Below, one piece after another: positions 22,501-31,207 of a DNA stretch of 64,000 nucleotides. The stretch is from Macrosoma leucophasiata. Its lineage: Eukaryota; Arthropoda; Insecta; Lepidoptera; Hedylidae. Below the pieces are notes generated by a model that was not told the DNA's origin, ran no database searches, and saw only the letters and a program-made list of their open reading frames with translations. The stretch is from assembly GCA_036365455.1 (NCBI GenBank), contig JAWQUS010000010.1, positions 18,834,501 to 18,898,500 of the forward strand, in the 5' to 3' direction. The number at the start of each line of letters is the position of its first letter. Positions within the stretch are counted from its first letter, which is position 1. A program made the position numbers and the translations under genes.

Positions 22501-25500
22501 TTTAGCGATAACCCGATCGGTTAATAAATGCACGTTTGCATTTGATAAAATTAAATAAGAGGTTATAATGCCGCGATAATGTTATTGTTAAGCGATAAAA
22601 TTTAATTATTGTTGCTAGTAAGAATCGTAATGATTATTATAATAAAAATATCTTTATTTATTTATATTGACCAGCTAAGAGTCAGTGACATTTAAAACCA
22701 TATTCAAGCATGGATTCCATAGAGATATAGGTACATATTTACTTATTTATTTTTAACAGAGTGAGCTTTAGTATTGTGTCTTTAGGATGTAGTGCGATAG
22801 AATCCTCTCAGTGACACTCTAAATACTCGTAGATTCATAAATTCTAAAATACACATCAAGAAAAACGCGCGAGTAAAAAAAAACACTTTTCCCTCTTTAT
22901 GCTTTATAAATCTTTCATAATGCCCCGCGACCAGTCGATCTTTGGAGGCCCCCAGAACCGGAGGCCCGTGGCGGACCGCCCCTGCCGCCCCCTCCCCTTA
23001 GTCAGCCACAGGCATAGAGCAACACAGGCCACCGGCGGTGGACCGGAGGGGAGTGGCCTAATGCAGGCTTTCCCCTCTGTCAAAGAACAAGACCAAATGG
23101 TCTTATGCCTGTCGCCCAGATATTTAAATGTGTGTGTGAAAATGTTTATGTATTTTGTTTAAGTCATGGTATGAGTTTCGTAGTAATAGACGATTTTTGT
23201 AGAGTGAGTGTGAGTCACACGTATTTCCCCCCGCAAAAAATGACAGACTGTTTTGCATCGGTAATAAACGCTATGGCTACTCCCTTCCGGTCCGCCGCGA
23301 CCAGTGGGTCGAGTAGTTTTATGGCCACAGGTGTTAAGCCTGGCTTAGTTACATTATCAAATATTTAATGTTTCAGGAGTTTTGGCTGAATACAAAGTGA
23401 CAGAGTCACAAAGGCAAGAATTCAAAAATATGCTGAAAGAGACTTGCACGAAGAACGGTGCTCAGGACAAAACGGACGAAGTTGAGGTACCTATTCATTT
23501 TACTTTTTTTACATTAAAGTATAATACGCCGCAGTTTTGCCAACTTCTAAAGTCAACATTTTTCAAATTCTAACCTGAAAATTCTGTTTTTTGTCAAAGA
23601 ATTATCAAACTCTTACATGTGGTTAAAATCATAGAGCAACACGGGCCACCAGCCGCGGCGGATCGGAGAGGAGAAGCCATATGCATGCTTTCCCCTCTGT
23701 AAAAGTACAAGACCCAATGGTCTTATGTCTGTCGCCCAAATATTTAAATGTGTGCGTCAAATTGTTTATGTATTTTGTTAAAGTCAAGGTGTGAGTTTCG
23801 TAGTAATAGACGATTTTTGAAGGGTGAGTGTGTGTCACACGTATTTCCCCCGCAAAAAATGACAGACTGTTTTGTATTGGTAATATTCGCTATGGCTACT
23901 CCCCTCCGGTCCGCAGCGACCGGTGAGCCGAGTTGCTCTATGGTTAAAATACACAACAATGAAAGCGGGAGCAAAAACAACGGCTTCGGCCTTAAGATCT
24001 CTTCCAATTAGTCCAAATACAAGTTCAGAAGGATGCGCGAGCAAAAAAGGGGCCTAGGCCTCTGAAACCCGACAGTGCTGAACACTTCATTTAACGGCGA
24101 GTAGATTGGGTATTGCGGTGGTGCCAAAGCCCGCCCTATGATATAACTCTGTCATTGGAATTCTACCACCAGTAAAAATATGAGTAAAATAATAAATCAT
24201 AGTCATCATCATTTCATCGGAAAGATGTCCACTGCTGGACAAAAGCCTCTTCGCAAAGATGCCTATTACATCGTATTGGGAGATATTTCATAATCGCCAA
24301 GCTTGGTATGCATGTCGAACGCAGTGGCGGTAGTTTTCTTAAGTTAGGTTAATGCAGCTCACATTGATGTTAAGTGACGACAGCAGCCTATAGACATCTA
24401 CACAAAAACCAGAAGTCAAAATGCAGATGTGTTGCCACTCCTGAGACCTAATTTGTTACGTCTCTTTGATACTTATTACGGGGCCATACATTTCAATCTA
24501 ACTGGAACACGATAGTGCTGAATACTACCATTTAGCGGCAGATAGATTTGGTAATGCGGTGGTACCTGCGCCCGCGAGCCCCGTCACCAGAGCTCTACCA
24601 TCAATACAATATCGCAGGACGTTGCTACCCACCTCACGTTATTGCATCTGCTGCCATCTTATTGGAATAGATTGAGCGCCATTGTTTGGCTGACTGACTG
24701 CATTAACGGAAGAACCCACAACTAGTGGGCGATGGAGCCGTCACGGCTCGACACTTTTTTTTAATACATACGTAACCAAAATATGTTTTCTTTTATATTT
24801 TTAGGGCGCAATCAGAAATTTCTTTGACTGTGTCAAAACATTGTTTGACGCTGAAACTTTGAAGAAAGAAATCGATGACGCCAAGCCTTTAGGAGCTCTG
24901 GATGAAGTTTTTAAGAAGTAAGTAATTTGTAGTAATTCTCCGAAGGGATAGGCAGGCGGGGTGACGAATTCTTTAATGTATAGGTAGGTAAATGTACCTA
25001 TATATTAAAGAATGCATCACCACAATCTGTCTACTAAGTTTGTCGTAATAGTATGCAATGGAAATCTTATTGACATCACCTGACATCACCGGGCACATTA
25101 TCAACTTGATAGTATTGACAAACTTCCCAAACATGTAAAATTCCAATAGCACTAAGCGCCGACCTGATAATCGAACTCATGCGCTCAGTGTTGCAGTAGG
25201 TACTGCTAGAAGAAAGTAGGTACTATTTATCTTTGAATTTAAATAAAATAAAAATTCGGCATAGGCCCACCAGGCGGTTTCACCTCGACTGGGGGCCCTA
25301 GTAAGAAAAAAATTATATATTTCACCTTCCTATATTCCCTAAAAGTATAATGCCACCGAGCTCATTCAATGGATCACTAAAATAAAAGTAAAATCGGTTT
25401 TAGTGCGACAATAAAAGACATCTTCCGTCGATTATTTGTAATTCAACAGGAAATCATGTTGTTAATTGGTAGGTAGCGGATGTCGTAACTGACAAAATTA

Positions 25501-28500
25501 ACCCTACAGCGATTAGTAGACTTCATGAAGTAGGTACCTTATTAGGAATGTGTTCCAGTGCTTATCTTTTAGTACCTACTTCGATTATGACAACACGTAT
25601 GTCTGCGCTAACATAGGCAGAGGTTTATGGACATCTCCAACTTTTGCATTCTTTGCCCATATACCTACATTTCACAATAACACATGACATGCAAAAATCA
25701 AAGATTTTTAAAGAAAATTATGAAATTAAAAAATTATCAATTCAAACTTGAGACTTGTGGATCACTAGGCCAGCCTCTTTACCACTGTGCTACCGAGCCC
25801 ATAGGGAGGTGCTATACGAGTATTTTAGTGTAAATCCCATCTGAAGAAAATTTTAACTTTCCATTTTTCTTTTAAAATGTTAGTTGCTATACGAGTATTT
25901 TAGTGTAAATCCCATCTGAAGAAAATTTTAACTTTCCATTTTTCTTTTAAAATGTTAGTTGCTATACGAGTATTTTAGTGTAAATCCCATCTGAAGAAAA
26001 TTTTAACTTTCCATTTTCCTTTTAAATAGGTAAAGATTCTTACTTAGTACACGACTTATGTGTCACAAATATTATACCTACCTTTCCATTGAAAATCAAT
26101 ATCCGACCCTTGCTTCACTTACCTACATAATCTGGAGTTGGTGCAGTCGTGTGATACTCATTGTTTAGATATTATTCATCCGTTACTTATGACTCCAAAA
26201 ATGCTTTGTTATTTTTAATCATTTTTTTACTTTCAATTTCTCTTTTAGGTTTTGATTAATTGATTTATTTTTGTTTAATGTCTAAAGTATCGCAGATGCA
26301 CGAATGCACTTATATCTAGCTTTTTTTCCTTATTAAAACGTAACTTCACGCCTGTAATCGTATTTGGCCCATGTAACGGGTGGCGAGCCTGTTGCTGTCT
26401 CCGGGCAAGTTACCAAACTCTTAGATACTGGGAAACTTCCAGAAAATGGAAAAATTCCAATAGAACCAAAGATAAAGGATTTTCAACCGTTAATATCTCT
26501 AATAGCCCCCGATCCGGGCATCGAACCCAGGACCTCCAGCGTATTGGTAGTGGCCTGCTACCACTAAGCTACTGGGGCAGTTTATGTTTTGAATTCCTTA
26601 TTAATTTATAAAATCATTACATTCCAGGTACTGTGCCAAGTCCCCGCAATTGAAGACATGTATTCGCACCCTGACCAATAGCGTGACCCCCTGCGTCGAC
26701 CCCAAGATGCGCGAGTACATTCCGGACGCCAACAACGCCACCGATCAGCTCATCGACTTCGTTTGCTACAAAGATGGGGACAGGATCGCTTGTAAGTATC
26801 ATATCTATCACACCTTTTTTAAGAGGTGGTTTCAATCATTGATATACAGGTTTTTTGTATATCAATGGTGGTAAAGCTTTAACAGCATTCAACCGACTCT
26901 CCAGGAGGGAGAGCCGGGAGTAAGGAGCACTTGGATCCTCTTATACCGCCTCGGTGCTGACTAGTGATAATGAATAAGTGGAGATCCGGGTATATTATAA
27001 ATTATAAACAAGTTTACAGCGGGATCCAAAATTCTATCTCAATTCATTTTTGATGACTTTCGATCCGATAGTTAGATCCGTTGGTCAAAACAGGCGTCGC
27101 AATAACAAATATATACTGATACATGAATTGTATTTGCTGTCATTTATTATTGGGATGCTCACAGCGGATCGATCGAAAAATCGTTTGCAATCTAGATTGG
27201 TGCGATGGGACTTTGGGACTGTCCGTTAGTCGCCACTTTAGAGGATAGATACTTCTTAGTCCTGTTCTATACGCCCAGTACTGCAGTACGCATGACAATA
27301 ATCATTTAAACCGACGGTGTTAACGGCTAGACATAAGTCTTCCCCAATGATTAACAATAGATTCAGAACAGATGGCAACAGGGTTGTGCTGGTTGTTCGT
27401 CATTAGGGGCGAATATGCTAATATCGCCAAGCTTGACAATGACACCGGCGGTAGTTTTATTGCGAGACACTGCTGCCCATCCCGCATCATTGCATTTACT
27501 AGCAACCTATTGGGATAGTTTTAGCGTCATTATTCGATTAACTGACCCGTTTATGTTGTTATAGGTACATCTGCCAGAAATTACACCTGACCGGTACAGA
27601 TAGCGCTGAATACTACTATTTAGCGGCAAGTAGATAAGGGCGGTGGTGCCTACGCTAACGAACTCCATCACCGGAGCTCTATCACCAGTATAGATCTAAG
27701 GTTAAACTTTTTCCATTGACAGTGTTCATCGCGGAGGGAGGCCCCGAGTGCATAACGGAGAAGGCTGAGAGCATTCGCCAATGCGCCATGGAGATCAAAG
27801 AGGGAGTCTCCAGTATCGACGCCGCTAAGAGCCTCACTTTGGACGTAAGTACACCCCGGACACTCGAATTCTAAGCTTAAATTCCATACAAACGCTTATT
27901 CTGGTTACCTATTACAAAGACATCCATCAGTGACGTGTTTTAACACGCACGCACAGAAATATGGGACATAGGGTTATGACCTAAAACCATAGTGAAATAA
28001 GTCGTCGTACTGACTACGTGACCAAATTAACTAAAAATAGAGCGCTCGCTCGCCAGCTCCCAACCTCACTGTTAAAAAAACTAAAAAAAATAATTAAATA
28101 TCATTTATTTGCATTAAATAGGGTAAACAATGATGGAAAACACAAATAGTCACTAATTTAAATGCTGCCAATGTTGTAGATTTATTTTTCTGAAAACCGT
28201 TCTGTTCGTCCTTTATTATATTAAATTTGTTCAAAAATCCGGATAGACGCAGATGAATAATTTTTTCACATATTATTAAAATATTGAAATTAGCGCTACC
28301 GGTCTATAGTTACCCATATGTTTTTCATCTCCTTTTTTATACACTGGTTTAAGAATAGAGAATTTTAATATTTCTGGAAATTCTCCTGCGCTCAACGATT
28401 TATTTATAAGATGGCATAATATATTTGTAATTTCCATACAACATTCCGTCACAATATATGTCGAAACATCATCAAAACCTACCGCCTTAGTATTACTTAA

Positions 28501-30711
28501 TGATTTGATCACTGATAGGACTTCTTTATTTGATGTAGGCATGAGGAATAAAGTTTCATTAATATAATCTATTAGGCCATAATTTGGTTGGCTTTTTGGA
28601 CCACTTGTGTTAGTAACGCTTATAAAAAAAACATTGAAGGCTTCCGTTATCTATAGAGATATGAACATATTTCTTTATTATTTTCTATGATGCTCTTTAT
28701 AGTTTTATTTGAGTATTTCGCACTGTCTGCTTTTTGCTGTATTACTTGCCAGGTTGCCCTACCTTTTTGCTTTGATTTTGTAATGAACTGTTTATTTGTA
28801 CATAATTTTGAATAAATAATACAACGTTTTAATAACTTTGTATACTTTTCATAGTTATTCTTGTTTTGTGTTGTTTTATTCTTATAATATTCAAATCAAG
28901 AGCTCCTTGAGAGGTAGTTGAAGTTTATCCAACTGCCTCTCAAGGAGGGTTGATGCGTGAGGAGGGAAACTCAGGCAGGACGTCGAAGTGTCCATTCTAT
29001 ACGTAGTATATTTACATATTCGCTGACGTAAGTGAAATGATGTTCTGTTGGTGTAGAACTCCAGTGATGGAGCTCGTGGGCGTACGCTCTAGGGATAGGG
29101 AATGCAGCCGGTTTAACCGAAAACCAAAAAAACCCGGGTAGCCGTTAATTTTTTTTAACTTTTATTCTCTTCGCAGGAGCAATGTGCAAAATTCGACAAG
29201 TTGTCGACGTGCGTGGTGAACGCTCTCGAGCAATGTTCGACACCGACGCCGGGCAATATGGCGGAGTCACTGTTCCGATATGTCCGCAACGGATCCCCAT
29301 GCAAAGTAAGTCGTATACACATTCAAATTCAGCATCAGTGCCGTACCTTGAAAAGAAAAAGCTGCCAAGTGCGAGTCGGACTCGCCCATGAAGGGTTCCG
29401 TAGTAGCAAGTAATATTTATCGAGGGTTGTAATTTCGTTGAATGTTTTCATTAAATTCATGAGCGTTTTTGAAAAATCTTGAAAATCTAGTCGTTCGATA
29501 AATACCTGTTAGGTCTGAAATAGTGTTACTAATTTTAAAAGTTATATTTTTGTAAATTGAATATGTTCTTAAAGTGACAACTTCACCAGCTGCTGCGCGG
29601 AGTAAGTTAAAATCTATAGCCATTTCATCTCTCAAGATCAGAAATGAAATCCCAGACCACCGGAGCCGCAATCCAGCGATTGGACTGCAGCATATTTATT
29701 TTTATTTTTTACTTCCTTTTACTTCCAAACATCTCAGCCAGCGGGCTCGACTAGCCGTACATAATGCTGTACTTACTCCAACGCTTTTATATGGAAGCGA
29801 GAGCTGGGTATGCAGGAAAGAGCATGAAAGTAAGTTGAACGCGGTCGAGATGAGATCTTTGCGCAAGATCTGCGGTGTATCACTCACCGATCGCGTTCGT
29901 AATGAAGATGTAAGAAAGAGACTTTGTGTGAATGATAGTATCGGTGTAAAAATGAAAAAAGGCATGCTCCGATGGTTCGGGCATATAGAAAGAATGTCGA
30001 ATGAGCGAATGACTAAACAGATATACAATGCGAATGTGGATGGTTGCAGAGGCCCAGGAAGACCAAGGCTGACCTACCATGACCAAATAGGTCGAGTTCT
30101 GTCTGATGGTGGTGTCAAAAGTCTTAGGAATCGGCGTGCATGTATGAAGAGAATGATGAAGGTAGACGAGGCACGAGAGGTTTGTCAGAACCGGGATGTC
30201 TGGCGCTCTACACTCTCTGCCTACCCCGTTAGGGACCTGGCGTGAAGATACATACATACTTCCTTATTTTAAAATTGAGAAGTGTCTTTCAAGCGACTAT
30301 GTAGAAAAAATGATTTTAGAAACCTCAATATCATTTCAAAGACTATAAACATCCTACACGTATACGTATGGAGAGAAAGGTAAGACCCGACTCGCACTTG
30401 GATCCTGGGTTTGATTCCTTGGTCCGAGACTAAGGTGGCATTGGTATTTTTGCCATTTTCTGGTAGTTTCCCAGTTACATGGGCCAAAACATTACCGGCG
30501 AATCGTGGGTATTTGCATGCGTTCATTTATCTCTGCCTATCCCTTCGGAGATTACAGACGTGAAGTTATTGGAATATATTCTCTAAATACGGAACCCTGT
30601 GAATGCGAGTGTGGCGACTCGCACTTGATCGATTTTGTAGATATTGTAAAATAAATAATATTATTAGACCATTTATTTACACCAATTTTCTTTTCTTTAC
30701 AGAAGAAGTGA
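14391..30711 (+). CDS. P27K: 27 kDa hemolymph glycoprotein family protein (DUF1397), 7 exons
   Basis: Coding exons: 14391-14430, 23377-23486, 24805-24917, 26628-26791, 27723-27844, 29177-29305 and 30703-30711 (AAG AAG TGA). All introns are GT-AG and the phases fit, giving 687 nt and 228 residues. Residues 1-17 form a secretion signal (hydrophobic core IIFIAVMAV, cleavage expected after VLA). The mature part carries 12 cysteines, enough for six disulfides, in the pattern of the lepidopteran 27 kDa hemolymph glycoprotein family (DUF1397); FVCYKDGD, ALFIAEGGPEC and PTPGNMAESLF are typical blocks. These are fat-body-made, secreted hemolymph proteins whose molecular role is not settled. Length is normal for the family. 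N-glycosylation sites are few (NNAT at about residue 126). Intron 1 is about 8.9 kb, and all large introns contain transposons, but no exon is disrupted. A TATA box and initiator lie upstream and a poly(A) signal downstream. Confidence 0.95.
14431..16789. other. intron 1 of the hemolymph gene, first part: no internal gene
   Basis: AT-rich intron sequence. A fragment of repeat family A (plus) is at about 16025-16115. At 16383-16548 a stretch bounded by TATCCACTA and TAGTGGATA in inverted order looks like a small MITE, but the ends are too short to define. The minus frames near 15831-16032 have no family resemblance. Confidence 0.45.
16790..17690. repeat. GC-rich block in intron 1, probable retroelement fragment
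   Basis: The base composition jumps from AT-rich to strongly GC-rich at 16790 and from 17040 to 17680, with CpG and short open frames on both strands, then returns abruptly. None of the frames shows a reverse transcriptase, nuclease or Gag motif, and frames on both strands are open simply because of composition. A GGTTCGAACC box is present at about 17178, but no tRNA folds at normal length. A UTR of an R1- or Jockey-type LINE is a reasonable guess; I could not classify it. Confidence 0.4.
18495..18765 (-). mobile_element. tRNA-type SINE, family S
   Basis: The reverse complement reads GCTTAGTGGTAGCAGGCC, then GGTTCGATTCCCGGGTC, followed by the body ATTTTCTGGAAATTTCCC and CAACAGGCTCGCCATC, ending at CTTTTAATC. 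This is one of the better-preserved copies and carries clear A and B boxes. Confidence 0.85.
18906..19635 (+). repeat. dispersed repeat family C, copy 1
   Basis: Begins AACCGGTCAAGTGCGTGTCG and ends with a GACA microsatellite (19558-19590) followed by CATGGCGAAACTAAGGGTTT and CTACGGAACCC. Copy 2 at 20306-20943 follows the same order. The start contains GGGTGCCGTC/GGGTTCCGTAG and the end its inverse, so the element may have degenerate inverted ends. No open frame is evident; it is a common type of lepidopteran non-coding repeat. Confidence 0.7.
19970..20033. repeat. perfect 29-bp inverted repeat with 6-nt loop
   Basis: Left arm 19970-19998 and right arm 20005-20033 are exact reverse complements around GTAAAT. 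The arm begins ATACAAGGATAATCC. It lies between the two family C copies in intron 1 of the hemolymph gene. Confidence 0.93.
20306..20943 (+). repeat. dispersed repeat family C, copy 2
   Basis: Starts AACCGGTCAAGTCCATGTCG followed by GTAGGGTTCCGTAG, and ends with a GACA tract (about 20878-20905), CATGGCGAAACTATAAGGGT and TACTACGGAAC. It runs in the same orientation as copy 1, 0.7 kb away. Confidence 0.7.
21252..21850. mobile_element. 600-bp non-autonomous DNA transposon with ~60-bp inverted ends
   Basis: The left end GGTTAGGATCCCACTGCAG and the reverse complement of the right end, GGTTAGGATCCCACAGCAG, continue matching for about 60 bp, through TCATCCAGATATG and GCAAACCTAA, with about four differences. 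A TA is present at both outer borders (21250-21251 and 21851-21852), compatible with a TA target duplication as in Tc1/mariner. The interior is AT-rich and has no transposase frame. Confidence 0.85.
23013..23323. mobile_element. hAT-type MITE, copy 1 (8-bp target duplication)
   Basis: The element begins CATAGAGCAACACAGGCC and ends with the degenerate inverse AGTAGTTTTATG. It is flanked by an exact 8-bp duplication GCCACAGG at 23005-23012 and 23324-23331. Eight-base duplications are the mark of hAT transposons. The length of 311 bp and the interior match copy 2 at 23630-23942. It ends 54 bp before exon 2 of the hemolymph gene. Confidence 0.92.
23630..23942. mobile_element. hAT-type MITE, copy 2 (8-bp target duplication)
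   Basis: Begins CATAGAGCAACACGGGCC and ends GAGTTGCTCTATG; the terminal 50 bp or so are an imperfect inverted repeat. Exact flanking duplication GTTAAAAT occurs at 23622-23629 and 23943-23950. The 313-bp element starts 143 bp after the end of exon 2 and has no coding capacity. Confidence 0.93.
24070..24178 (-). repeat. dispersed family A, partial copy
   Basis: Contains GACAGTGCTGAACACT, a GCGGTGGTGCC block and terminal TCTACCACCAGTAAAA, the distal 110 bp of the family A consensus. Confidence 0.7.
24351..24607 (-). repeat. dispersed family A, nearly full copy
   Basis: On the plus strand it runs GCAGCTCACATTGATGTTAA, then CTATAGACA, GGAACACGATAGTGCTGAAT and ends AGAGCTCTACCATCAATAC. It interrupts another repeat: sequence on its two sides (24285-24350 and 24610-24720) matches one uninterrupted block at 27415-27540. 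Confidence 0.8.
25060..25215 (-). repeat. degraded tRNA-type SINE
   Basis: The order of blocks (ACATCACCGGGCACATTATC, then AATTCCAATAG, then a GATAATCGAACTCA B-box relic) follows family S in reverse, but many bases have changed. A second tRNA-like relic is at about 25755-25800. Confidence 0.5.
25811..26027. repeat. tandem repeat, 75-bp period, 2.9 copies
   Basis: Units start with GCTATACGAGTATTTTAGTG at 25811, 25886 and 25961. The first two copies are identical as read and the third differs by a base before breaking off. It sits in intron 3 of the hemolymph gene. Confidence 0.93.
26335..26582 (-). mobile_element. tRNA-type SINE, family S
   Basis: In reverse complement it shows GTAGCTTAGTGGTAGCAGG, GGTTCGATGCCCGGATC and the body through CAACAGGCTCGCCACCC to GGCGTGAAGTTACG. 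The end lies 45 bp before exon 4 of the hemolymph gene. Confidence 0.85.
27570..27692 (-). repeat. dispersed family A, partial copy
   Basis: The distal half of the family: GCCAGAAATTACACCTGACC, TACTATTTAGCGGCAAGTAG and terminal GGAGCTCTATCACCAGTA. It ends 30 bp before exon 5 of the hemolymph gene. Confidence 0.7.
28100..28890 (-). mobile_element. Jockey-group LINE fragment with partial reverse transcriptase
   Basis: In the minus direction the frames give a region before the RT domain (TKLLKRCIIYSKL, KGRATWQVIQ), then a clear RT start at 28542-28276: LSNTKAVGFDDVS, GEFPEILKFSILKPVYKKGD and NYRPVALISIF, and further on GFLNKFNIIKDEQNGFQ. Several stops and shifts interrupt it. Endonuclease and C-terminal parts are absent. 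It lies in intron 5 of the hemolymph gene, opposite to that gene. Confidence 0.85.
29725..30265 (+). mobile_element. RTE-like LINE, 3' end
   Basis: The frame through 29725-30245 encodes the C-terminal region typical of lepidopteran RTE-type elements: NAVLTPTLLYGSESWVC, NAVEMRSLRKICGVSL, MLRWFGHIERM, GPGRPRLTYHDQIG and a terminal YPVRDLA. It stops at TGA 30243-30245 and ends with a TACATACATAC tract, as expected of an RTE 3' tail. The N-terminal three quarters are missing (5' truncation). It is in intron 6 of the hemolymph gene. Confidence 0.88.
30400..30565 (+). mobile_element. tRNA-type SINE, family S, partial
   Basis: Preserves GATCCTGGGTTTGATTCC (B-box region), TTTTCTGGTAGTTTCCCAG, ACCGGCGAATCGTGG and the tail CTGCCTATCCCTTCGGAG to ACGTGAAGTTATT. 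The A-box head is replaced by other sequence. Confidence 0.7.
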
Positions 30712-30775
30712 TGTTCCACATTAACTGAAGGATGCAAAGATCTGCGCGTCTCATGTAACTAAGTGTCATAATAAT

Positions 30776-30781
30776 AATAAA
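30776..30781 (+). terminator. poly(A) signal of the hemolymph gene
   Basis: AATAAA lies 65 bp after the TGA at 30709-30711. A second AATAAA is near 30824 and could be used instead. Confidence 0.75.
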
Positions 30782-31207
30782 TTTCTAAAATGCCTAATTT
30801 TGTAGTCATTTCTCCTTTTCTTAAAATAAAGAAACCTTATTGCTGGGCATATGCTCTAATAAGCAAAATTGATCCTAGGGTCGCGGGTCTTAAAACGCGT
30901 TCGTGAACCTTCATTGTACATTGATACATTCAAATATCTAAAACCCTACGAGTAAGTATATTTGATTCACAGAACATAAAGTTCTATAGACCTCAGAACA
31001 TATCATTTTTAGAAAGTTAGCTATCTGTGTTTCTTTGATACGTCATCATAATGTCACGATTAAAACTTTTAATCTAAAGAATTAACCCCATACAATTAGA
31101 CAAAATTATTAGTATATCTAGCATGTAAGTTGCCCATCTTAACTATGCGTCGGTAAAAAGACGCAAAGTGTATACAGGTGAAAATGAATTAATGTTTTAT
31201 AAACATT

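Noticed and set aside
25811..26027. CRISPR-like array
   Set aside because: Units are directly adjacent with no unique spacers, in a eukaryotic intron.
29182..29413. Plus-strand frames of about 70 codons at exon 6 of the hemolymph gene
   Set aside because: Only the frame of exon 6 (29177-29305) continues the 12-cysteine protein; the others are shadows.
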